The notes under the pieces: generated by a model
Database searches by the model: none
Told to the model about the DNA's origin: nothing
Seen by the model: only the letters and a program-made list of their open reading frames with translations
Virus record (IMG/VR): IMGVR_UViG_3300008120_000956
Location: 1 to 20,464 of that record
Direction: 5' to 3' (one strand)
DNA: 20,464 bases
DNA from: a virus
Translations under genes and position numbers: made by a program
In this document: piece after piece, positions 7,974-15,749 of the stretch
Layout: each line of letters begins with the position of its first letter
How positions within the stretch are numbered: the first letter of the stretch is position 1

Positions 7974-10900
7974 TCAACGATGACTGGAGTTTCGTCTACA
8001 GGTTCTGGTTTAATAGAATCAACATTGATCTGAGCACTGCTCTTATCTCTGTTTCCATTAGGTCTAAAGATTCCGCCTTCAAGTCTTCCATTTAGATAGA
8101 AACCAGTTCCGCCATCTTCTCTATCTGAATCTCTATTCTCAAGAACTACGCCATCTTCAATATCTGCACGGAAGACCTTAATTGCATTTGCTGGATCTTT
8201 ATCGTCATCGTCAAAAGCAACTACTTCTTGGTAGTTTCCATTCTTACCAACAATAAAGTCTCCAAGTTTTAGATCTTTGATCCTTGCGTTCTCTATAAAT
8301 GTTGTGTTTTCTGGATCTTCTACCCAGTCTTTATTAATTACTTGGTCTGAGAATGCTGACTTGTAAACTTTAGGAGTTACTACAGTCTCTTCTCCATCGA
8401 CAATTACAACCTTCTCGTCGCCAACAGCATTGATTTCTCCAACAGCTGCATCAACATCTGTAGTCTTACCAGAAAGCAATCTATCTGCCTGAATTGCGGC
8501 AATATCCTTGACTCTCTGATCACGGGACTTAATCCACTTGTCATATCCAGCGTCATACTTCTTGGTTGCTCCTGTTGTCTTAAAGTCTCCAGCTTGCACC
8601 TGAGACATAAGAGCGCGAAGGACTTTTTCTGTTACATCAATATCGAATGCTGCGTCGTGGAATCCACCTGGAGCATCTGTGGAAACTCCTAGACGCTCTG
8701 CGAGTGGCTTCAAAGAATTAGACGGTGCTATAAAGCGCTTTTTCTCTTCTGAGTAAACCCAGTCTCCACCATTTATAGTTACAACATCTCCATCAGCTGG
8801 ATTCTCTGGGAATTCAACTGACTTTTGATCTTTAGCTTGTAAAATCTTAGCAATTGCTCGTGTATCTACAGCTCCACCCATTGAGAAATCAAGTCCAAGC
8901 TTTTCTGCCCAACGCTCAAGTAAGTTGATATCAAATGTGTTGTTCTGACCAACAAGAATTGGTTTTTCTCCAAAGAAGTCGATGAGTTTCTGTAGTTGAT
9001 CTTTAACGCTTGGCTGAGTAGCTAGCCACTCATCAGTAATTGGATTACCTTCAGAGTCTCTTAAGCGATCAGCCTTGAGAACTCTGTTTCCAGCTTCATC
9101 TGTTTCGTAGTAGTAAGTTGAAAGAGGTTCGCCTGGATTGATGAAAAGATTTAGTGTTTCTACCTTTTCACCGTTTAGATACTTAGATGCTGCAACTTGA
9201 ATAGGAGCATCTGGGTTAAGTGAGTTAGCAACATCTTTTCCGATTGTTTCAAAGTCAAAGACAACAAATCCTTTTTCGTCAAGAGCTTTCATAATTGCTG
9301 AGCCATCGCCAAGAGCTAGGAGATCTTCAGCAGATCCGTAGAATGCTGGAAGATTTGGTTTAGACTCTAGAGGAGTAACTCCCTTGAATGCATCTGTTGT
9401 TGCAAATACTGGTGAGTAACCTTTATCTGCTTCAGCAATCTTTTCTTTTCGAGCTTTCTCAAGTTCTGCATAGTTTGGAAGAGTCTTATCTGGACGATCT
9501 AGAGGTTCTTTGTCTCCAGCTGCAGGAAGATTAGTTTCTCCACGAATTACTTCAATGTTAGTTCCAGAACGCCATTCCTTAGTTTGTGTCTGGTGTCCAA
9601 CATAGTGACCTTCAAGAGTTGTTGTGCCATCTCTATCACTAACTACCTTAGTAACAACAAAGAATTCTTTAAGACCATCTTTGTCTCTTCTGAATGCAAT
9701 ATCGCCTTCCTTTACTTCAGATGCTGGAACGCTATCTGTGTAAAGAGGATTCTTTGGAGTTGTTGGTGAGCCTGATTTAGATTCGTCGTTCTCTGGAAGA
9801 ACTTCTGGTGCTTGCCACAATGCTTTACGACGAGCAAGTTCTTCGTCATATGCTTTGTAATCTTCTAAGAATTTGTCTGCAAGAGCTTTATCCTTTGGAG
9901 CCCAAAGTGTGCGGTCCTTGTATTTAACCTTTGTCTGATTTGGATATGCAAAGTCACCATAGTCTTCAGCTTTAGGCTGATTTAATTCTGGAAGATCTCC
10001 CTTTGCAGGAGGAGTTGCTCCACGATAAACCTCTGGTGCATAGTTGTCAGACCAGAGCTTGCTGGACTGTTCTACAGAACCTGGATAGTAACCAGTAACT
10101 CTATATGCAGGAATTTCTTGAACCTGTCCATCAACACGAACTGGTTTTGTTCCTTCCTGTTCAATCTTAGTGATTGTGAAGAAATCATCTGCCTTAACAT
10201 CGCCTGGTTGTAATTCGGAAGTTCTTGATTTAATCTTCTTAACTAGAGAAGAGGCTGGAGCTGATTCTGCTGCTGATGGAGCTGGAGCTTCTTCAGTTTT
10301 AGCTTCTGGAGCACGAGTTTCTACAAATTTACCAAATATTTCCGTGTTTCCAGTTTTACCTTCTTTATCTTCATACTCAACAAGCACTCCGCGACCAGGT
10401 ACTGGAGCATAAGTTACTTTTTTAACTTTAACCATTCCAACGCCAGGAAGATAAAATTCATCCCCTTCCTTAAGGCTGTCTGTAGGTTTTTTAGTTTCTT
10501 CTGCAGCAGGAGCTTCAGGAGTTGGCTTAGCTGCTTCACCCTTCTTGCCACGAATAAATTCTTCAATGAGGCTGTCTTCATATGCTTTGCGACGAGCTTT
10601 TCTTGCTTCGGCAATAATCTTTGCACGGTCAGAAGCAATTCTTTCTGCTTCCATACGAGCATCAATTTCATCATAGTAAAGATTGAGAAGATCAATCATG
10701 TCTTGATCTGAAAGCTTGTTTAACTCTTTCTCATAATTTCTCATTGCATCTCTGATGTAAGGAGACTCGTTCTTTCTAAATCCAGCGCCCCACTTAAACC
10801 ACATCAACTTAGAGATCATGTCTTTACGAGAACCAAAAATTGGAGCTGACGGATCAGTCTTCTCTTTTGCTTTATCAATTAATTCATCAAGAGTTGGAGC

Positions 10901-13900
10901 TTCTTCTCCACCAAGAATTTCATCCATTACTTGATTCTCTGGAGACTTAGCATCTTGTACATATTCACCAAGAACAATTGCGTCAATTGCTCGTGTTAAT
11001 TTATCGTAGAGATCACGAAGAGCTTGTTTTTCTTCTGGCTTTACTTCATCTGAAAGATCAGCTTCATCAATGGCATCCTGAACAATACGACGCTCGTTAA
11101 CAAGATTCTTAAGTACTGCTCTTTTATCAGGAGTAAATTCCTGTTCCTCTTCATCAGCTTTAATAGCCTCTTCAATAGCTTCTTCTTCTTCTCGTGTAGG
11201 ATAAACATCTGCATCATAAGGCTTATCTTTTTCAGACGGCTTTATTGCATTAAAAATAGATTCAGCATCTCGATCAGTTCTAGCTGCTCTGTAATAGTAT
11301 GCTCTGAAGAAATCTTCTAAAGAGAATCCTTCTGGAATTTTTCCAAGGAACTTTCCATCTAATGTAAAGACATTTCTATCTTGAGTAATAATCTTTTGAT
11401 TTTCATTTACTCTGTTATTTCTATTGTCCATAGCTATACGCTTATCTGAGCGAAGCTTAGGCTCTTCTTCAGGGTCTGGTTCAGGTGAAGGAGTTGGAGT
11501 TGGAGGTGATGGAGGAGTTGTTGGTGGAGTAGCAGCTGGTTTTTCTTCTGCTTTTTCTCCAGATCTCAGGTCTTCAATTTCTTTTTTGATATTTTCAATT
11601 CTTTTTGCCATCTTATCTTTTACAGAAGGTTTGACATCATCTTGCTTGATAAGTCTTTCAACCATCTCAAGCTCATTTTCTAAATCTGCAATTTTTTGCT
11701 CTTCTCTGCTTAGAGCTGGAGCAGGTATAGGTGCTTCTTCTGATGGTTTCTCTAAAGATGGAGCATCAAAATCAATCTCTTCTTGAGCTGGTGATTGAGT
11801 AGTTGCAGGACGAGGCTTTAGATCAATACCAAAACGATCACGAAGCTCTCTTGCTATAGCTTTAAACTCTTCATCTGTTTGTTGCTTTGAGTGAGCAAAT
11901 ACTGGAAGTTCTCTTCCATCTTTTGTTGTAACTTTTTCTGTGTACTCAAAACCATTCTCTGCCAAGAAATCTGCAACTTCTTTATTAGATGTGAAAGGCT
12001 TGCCTTTGCCATCTTTTAGAAGAGTTCTTCCACCAGAACGCTTATATGTTCCTACTGGCTTTGTTTCTTTTTCTTCTTCCGCTGGCTTCTCTTCTTTAGC
12101 TGGCTTCTCTTCTGCTTCTGGTTTAGCAATCTTTTTCATAGCCTTAGCAGCATCTTTGCCGCGAAGAGCTATAGCATCACGGAGGGTTTCTGCAGATACT
12201 GGAATATCTATTGGCTCGCCATTTTCATCAGCGGCGGGGATAGAAGCTTTACCTAACTCTGGACCACTTCCATCCATAGCTTCTTTCAATTTGGTTTCTA
12301 GTAAAGAGTTAGGAGCTCTTCTATTTGAAATTGCTGCAAGCTCTAAAGCATTAAGACGATCTTCAGCTGTAGACTCGCCCGGCTTGTACATACCTTCTGG
12401 TACATCGAAGTCATCAATCTTAGGGATTGCACTTGAGTAATCATAATTTGGATCATTGACAATCTTGTCAAACTCTTCATCTGTAAGACCCTTAAGAGCT
12501 GGAATCTTTCTAAGCTCTTCATCTGAAAGATCTCTTACAAGACCTTCTGAAGTATCTGCAATATCCTCTGCAACTTCATCAGGAATAGGTGTAGGTTCAA
12601 CCTTTTCTGGTTCTTCTTTAACTACTTCATCAAATTTCTCTTCAAGATCTGCTGGTTTTGCAGCATCCTCTGCTTTACGGCCTTCACGAAAAGCCGTTAG
12701 ATCATTTTGGTTTTTAGTATTTCCTGCAATTGTGTCATAAGCCTTAGCAAGAGACATCTCAGCATCTTCGCCCTTTTCTCTAAGAGCTGCTGCAATTGCC
12801 TCTGATGAAACATCTTCTGTATCTCCATTTGGAAGATCTAATGGAGCAAAACCTGTAGCTCTATCAGTTGCGCTTACTGGCTCTACAGAACGAAGAAGAG
12901 CTTCTTCTAATTTTGGAGTATCAATTTGAGAAAGAGATTGTGGGTCATCAAATTCAAACTCTGGTGTGTATTCTTCATTTGGATTAAATTCATATGCACG
13001 CTCTGGAACTGTGTAAGGAAATACAGGAGCTGTTTCGACTTTATCTTTTTTACGCTTCTTGCCATCAAAAATTTTATTAGCTTGCTCTATGAGTGGAATC
13101 GTGTCGTCTGCATCGCCTTCTTTCTTTGGCTCTGGACGAGTGTAATCACGACCCTCTTCTTCATCAAGATCTGGTTCATCGGCCATGATCTCTTCGTTAA
13201 CATCTTTCCAACTCTGAGCAAATGCAAAGGCAGTTTTCTTACCGCGTCTAGAAACTGCAAACACTGGCTCATCTGGGTTCCAGAACTGACGACCTGTATC
13301 TGCATCTATCTCTCCAGCTTTAATTTGCTTTGGAGCTGGCTTATCTAGCTCTGCTGCACGCTTGTTTGATTCATCAAGCATGACCAATGCATCTTTAGGA
13401 GTATCAAACTTAATAATGTCATATTTGTCATCTGTAAACTTTTTACCTTTACCTCTGTAATCATCTTCTTTACGATAGATACTAGGAGCTTCTAGCTCTG
13501 TAAGTTTAGATTCTGGAATTACTGGAGCGTTTCCAGGATTTGCATCTACTTGAGAATAACCGTCTACAGAGTCTGGGTCTTTAAGAATAGCTTTTAAGCC
13601 TTCACCAGTCTTTACTGGAACAGAAAAAACTTTACCTTTTCCAACTTCAATATCAACAAGTTGTGGTTCAAACATATTCTGATTAAGAACAGTTCCAGAA
13701 TGGCTTCTTGTTGTTCCATCATTTCTACGGACATAAGATCTAAAACCATCTGTGGCACGATCACCGAGTGACCTACCCATGTTGATCCAACGCTCAAAGC
13801 GGTCAGAAAGTTGAATAGCTTCACGAGCACGACGAGCAGCAGCAGAGTTTTTACCTGCAAATGGATTTGCAGCAGCTGTAAGAACTTCAATAGGTAGTTC

Positions 13901-14380
13901 TGATGCTGGAAGATTCTCTAGACGAGTAAGAGCGTATTTGTACTCTGCAGAATCTGTTGGAGCAGCCATTGCAGATGCAACAAGTGACTTTACAGTGTCA
14001 TCTTTAATTCTTGGGTCATCAAGATACCAACGAATTTTTGCTTGAACTAGTGCAGATGCTGATAGCGCATTAATTTTGGTTGATCTTGGATGAGAGATTG
14101 GAAGAAGATCAGTATGGTCTGCTAGTAGACCAACAACTTTGTTATATTTAGCAAGTGCGATGTATGTTGAAAGGTCTGTAATAGCTTTGTGCTTGCGAAT
14201 CGAGAACGGAAGACCTCTAGATTGGCTAAGAGAGCGTGAAATTACTTTGTAAGCAGCTTTACGATTAACTCTACGAGACCCTGTAGAGAATTCATTAGCC
14301 TTATCTACAAGTTCAATTACTTCACGACGAATAAGTCGAGCTTGCTCACGAGTAGATAATACTCTTTGATTAAAAATCAT
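7841..14380 (-). CDS. Giant polyvalent virion-type protein, first part, with DEDDh exonuclease
   Basis: 2179 residues from ATG 14380. GAGGAA lies eight bases upstream, which favours this ATG over one 36 bases earlier that lacks a site and overlaps the previous gene. Residues 1-105 are a diverged copy of a domain in the 455-aa protein and end in LLPISHPRST. LTAAA lies near 167. Much of 350-1300 is Glu/Lys/Pro-rich with coiled-coil-like stretches and a Pro/Thr linker near 950-975, so it is probably extended. Small repeated beta modules with KEGD/QPGD and YRG-type motifs lie around 1330-1680. A DnaQ-like DEDDh exonuclease occupies about 1705-1925: VFDFETIG, QNNTFDINLL and HDAAFDID carry the catalytic Asp, Glu and His. 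The sensible frame ends at 7961, after which reading seems to pass to the -1 frame. It is probably packaged and injected with DNA, as proposed for polyvalent proteins; that is inference. Confidence 0.85.
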   Translation of the reverse strand: MIFNQRVLSTREQARLIRREVIELVDKANEFSTGSRRVNRKAAYKVISRSLSQSRGLPFSIRKHKAITDLSTYIALAKYNKVVGLLADHTDLLPISHPRSTKINALSASALVQAKIRWYLDDPRIKDDTVKSLVASAMAAPTDSAEYKYALTRLENLPASELPIEVLTAAANPFAGKNSAAARRAREAIQLSDRFERWINMGRSLGDRATDGFRSYVRRNDGTTRSHSGTVLNQNMFEPQLVDIEVGKGKVFSVPVKTGEGLKAILKDPDSVDGYSQVDANPGNAPVIPESKLTELEAPSIYRKEDDYRGKGKKFTDDKYDIIKFDTPKDALVMLDESNKRAAELDKPAPKQIKAGEIDADTGRQFWNPDEPVFAVSRRGKKTAFAFAQSWKDVNEEIMADEPDLDEEEGRDYTRPEPKKEGDADDTIPLIEQANKIFDGKKRKKDKVETAPVFPYTVPERAYEFNPNEEYTPEFEFDDPQSLSQIDTPKLEEALLRSVEPVSATDRATGFAPLDLPNGDTEDVSSEAIAAALREKGEDAEMSLAKAYDTIAGNTKNQNDLTAFREGRKAEDAAKPADLEEKFDEVVKEEPEKVEPTPIPDEVAEDIADTSEGLVRDLSDEELRKIPALKGLTDEEFDKIVNDPNYDYSSAIPKIDDFDVPEGMYKPGESTAEDRLNALELAAISNRRAPNSLLETKLKEAMDGSGPELGKASIPAADENGEPIDIPVSAETLRDAIALRGKDAAKAMKKIAKPEAEEKPAKEEKPAEEEKETKPVGTYKRSGGRTLLKDGKGKPFTSNKEVADFLAENGFEYTEKVTTKDGRELPVFAHSKQQTDEEFKAIARELRDRFGIDLKPRPATTQSPAQEEIDFDAPSLEKPSEEAPIPAPALSREEQKIADLENELEMVERLIKQDDVKPSVKDKMAKRIENIKKEIEDLRSGEKAEEKPAATPPTTPPSPPTPTPSPEPDPEEEPKLRSDKRIAMDNRNNRVNENQKIITQDRNVFTLDGKFLGKIPEGFSLEDFFRAYYYRAARTDRDAESIFNAIKPSEKDKPYDADVYPTREEEEAIEEAIKADEEEQEFTPDKRAVLKNLVNERRIVQDAIDEADLSDEVKPEEKQALRDLYDKLTRAIDAIVLGEYVQDAKSPENQVMDEILGGEEAPTLDELIDKAKEKTDPSAPIFGSRKDMISKLMWFKWGAGFRKNESPYIRDAMRNYEKELNKLSDQDMIDLLNLYYDEIDARMEAERIASDRAKIIAEARKARRKAYEDSLIEEFIRGKKGEAAKPTPEAPAAEETKKPTDSLKEGDEFYLPGVGMVKVKKVTYAPVPGRGVLVEYEDKEGKTGNTEIFGKFVETRAPEAKTEEAPAPSAAESAPASSLVKKIKSRTSELQPGDVKADDFFTITKIEQEGTKPVRVDGQVQEIPAYRVTGYYPGSVEQSSKLWSDNYAPEVYRGATPPAKGDLPELNQPKAEDYGDFAYPNQTKVKYKDRTLWAPKDKALADKFLEDYKAYDEELARRKALWQAPEVLPENDESKSGSPTTPKNPLYTDSVPASEVKEGDIAFRRDKDGLKEFFVVTKVVSDRDGTTTLEGHYVGHQTQTKEWRSGTNIEVIRGETNLPAAGDKEPLDRPDKTLPNYAELEKARKEKIAEADKGYSPVFATTDAFKGVTPLESKPNLPAFYGSAEDLLALGDGSAIMKALDEKGFVVFDFETIGKDVANSLNPDAPIQVAASKYLNGEKVETLNLFINPGEPLSTYYYETDEAGNRVLKADRLRDSEGNPITDEWLATQPSVKDQLQKLIDFFGEKPILVGQNNTFDINLLERWAEKLGLDFSMGGAVDTRAIAKILQAKDQKSVEFPENPADGDVVTINGGDWVYSEEKKRFIAPSNSLKPLAERLGVSTDAPGGFHDAAFDIDVTEKVLRALMSQVQAGDFKTTGATKKYDAGYDKWIKSRDQRVKDIAAIQADRLLSGKTTDVDAAVGEINAVGDEKVVIVDGEETVVTPKVYKSAFSDQVINKDWVEDPENTTFIENARIKDLKLGDFIVGKNGNYQEVVAFDDDDKDPANAIKVFRADIEDGVVLENRDSDREDGGTGFYLNGRLEGGIFRPNGNRDKSSAQINVDSIKPEPVDETPVIVEPVAPRSKYLVQIEKRPQNTSPNKAYSLLRETEFLTSRTRRLVV

Positions 14381-14381
14381 C

Positions 14382-15749
14382 TTATTCTTCCTCGTCAGTA
14401 GGAAGTAGGTCTGCATCTAGGCTTTCTTCACCTAGAGATGCTAGAAGAGCTGCTCTCTTGAATGGATCCTCTCCATTGCGGACTGCACGAAGCCAAGAAG
14501 CACGAATTGCATGCTCTGCTTCATATCCTAAGTTTGAATACTCTGTTAAAGCAAGAATTGCATCTTCAGGATTTGGATAATCCTCAGCATTTCCAATATT
14601 TGCTTCTAATTCTTGCTGGTAGCTCCATTGCTCTGCGAGTTCTGCAAGCTCTCGTTCGGATTGGATGTTGTTTCCGAGCTTCTCACCTTCGAGAACTCCA
14701 ACATCAACGACGCCATCTGGAATAACCGCGAAACGACACTTACCTTCGTCTTCGACTTCCATGTCAATGATTCGGCATTGGCCGTTACCCATGTATAGAA
14801 CACAGCTAGAGCACTTGACTCCGATTCCTTTGACATCATTTTCTGCTGGTGGTGTATATCCTGCCCAGATTCCTGTGGCATCTTCATTGAATTTTCCATA
14901 TTTGTCTGCAATCTCGATCAGCGCTTCTGCTAGATCGCTTTCTTCTGGAACTAAGCCAGCTGCAGCGGTTATAGAGTTCGATTTCTTTGTCGAACGAGGA
15001 TGTCCTGATGGAAGTAGATCGTTATCAGTTACATATGCTGAGTTTGATGGCTTTCCAGACTTAAGAAGACGCAAGAATGCATTAACTCTACCCATTGCCC
15101 ATTGATTGCGAGTCATTCCTGGTCTATGTGACACAGAATAAGCTCCTGCACCACGGCGATATACAGCTTTAAGCATTCCTAGAGATGCACGACGGCCTTT
15201 AGAGGCTTTTTCATTATGCTTTGCCACTTTTTCACGAAGAGACTTCTCTACAGATGCTGAAAAATTAATTTTACGAGATCCAGATGCTGAACCCTTTTTG
15301 TTTTTGCTTGATCCCTTAATGCGATCTTTCTTTGGAGCAGGTGTTTGGGAAATTGTTCGCTTTTTCTTCGCAGCTGCTGTTACAGGACCACCAGCAACCC
15401 AAGCGCGGCAAGTCCGAGCACTAGCGCACTTAAAATCAAACGCTTCGCAGTATCCGAGGTCGCCAGCTGCTTGAATAGAATCATATTCATCGTTTTGTTC
15501 TCCTGTCAGTCCTGTTGCAATGCAATCAAGCATCTGTGGTGTTTGAATAAAGACAGCGCAGTTGCCGCAAACTTGTTTCTTTGCAGTTTCTGTATCCACT
15601 TTCCACTCATCTGCAATTGCTGACCAATACTCTTCGTTTGGTTCTGCAGGGTTAAGTGGTCCATACATTGCTGTATCGATTGCATTCTTGCGATTATCAA
15701 GATTAAGAGCGATGTCCTGCGTTGCTGGAGGACAAGTTTCTTCAGCCAT
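14382..15749 (-). CDS. Cys-rich multidomain head-region protein following portal, 455 aa
   Basis: No enzymatic motif is recognised. Residues 61-117 hold a Cys cluster (CGNC, C76, YCEAFDFKC, RTCRAW) and residues 313-338 a second one (CSSC, GQC, GKC), both likely to bind metal or an Fe-S centre. Between them, 170-254 carry a conserved phage domain with RRGAGAYSVSHRPGMTRNQW, ARVN-like RVNAFL and DLLPSGHPRST. It resembles the DUF5824-type HRPG/QWA family, and I am only moderately sure of that label. It is followed by SITAAAG at 259-265, a motif shared with neighbouring proteins. The ATG directly follows the portal stop (TAAATG), with GAGGAGG inside the end of the portal gene. The next gene starts one base after its stop, so portal, this gene and the giant gene are coupled. 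It is probably a minor virion protein. Confidence 0.75.
   Translation of the reverse strand: MAEETCPPATQDIALNLDNRKNAIDTAMYGPLNPAEPNEEYWSAIADEWKVDTETAKKQVCGNCAVFIQTPQMLDCIATGLTGEQNDEYDSIQAAGDLGYCEAFDFKCASARTCRAWVAGGPVTAAAKKKRTISQTPAPKKDRIKGSSKNKKGSASGSRKINFSASVEKSLREKVAKHNEKASKGRRASLGMLKAVYRRGAGAYSVSHRPGMTRNQWAMGRVNAFLRLLKSGKPSNSAYVTDNDLLPSGHPRSTKKSNSITAAAGLVPEESDLAEALIEIADKYGKFNEDATGIWAGYTPPAENDVKGIGVKCSSCVLYMGNGQCRIIDMEVEDEGKCRFAVIPDGVVDVGVLEGEKLGNNIQSERELAELAEQWSYQQELEANIGNAEDYPNPEDAILALTEYSNLGYEAEHAIRASWLRAVRNGEDPFKRAALLASLGEESLDADLLPTDEEE

Noticed and set aside
11940-12440. Plus-strand ORF of 166 codons
   Set aside because: It is antisense to a Glu/Lys/Ala-rich part of the giant protein. 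Its Ser/Phe/Leu-rich composition is what reversed Glu/Lys codons give, and it has no ribosome binding site.
12926-13348. Plus-strand ORF of 140 codons rich in Trp, Phe and Cys
   Set aside because: This is an antisense shadow of the giant gene. It has no ribosome binding site or promoter, and the composition is unlike a real membrane protein.
14381-14416. Upstream ATG at 14416 that would extend the giant protein by 12 residues
   Set aside because: It overlaps the end of the 455-aa gene and has no ribosome binding site, while the ATG at 14380 is preceded by GAGGAA at a good distance.
14606-15105. Overlapping ORFs on both strands inside the 455-aa gene
   Set aside because: The 455-aa frame has conserved motifs and a strong start; the others show none.
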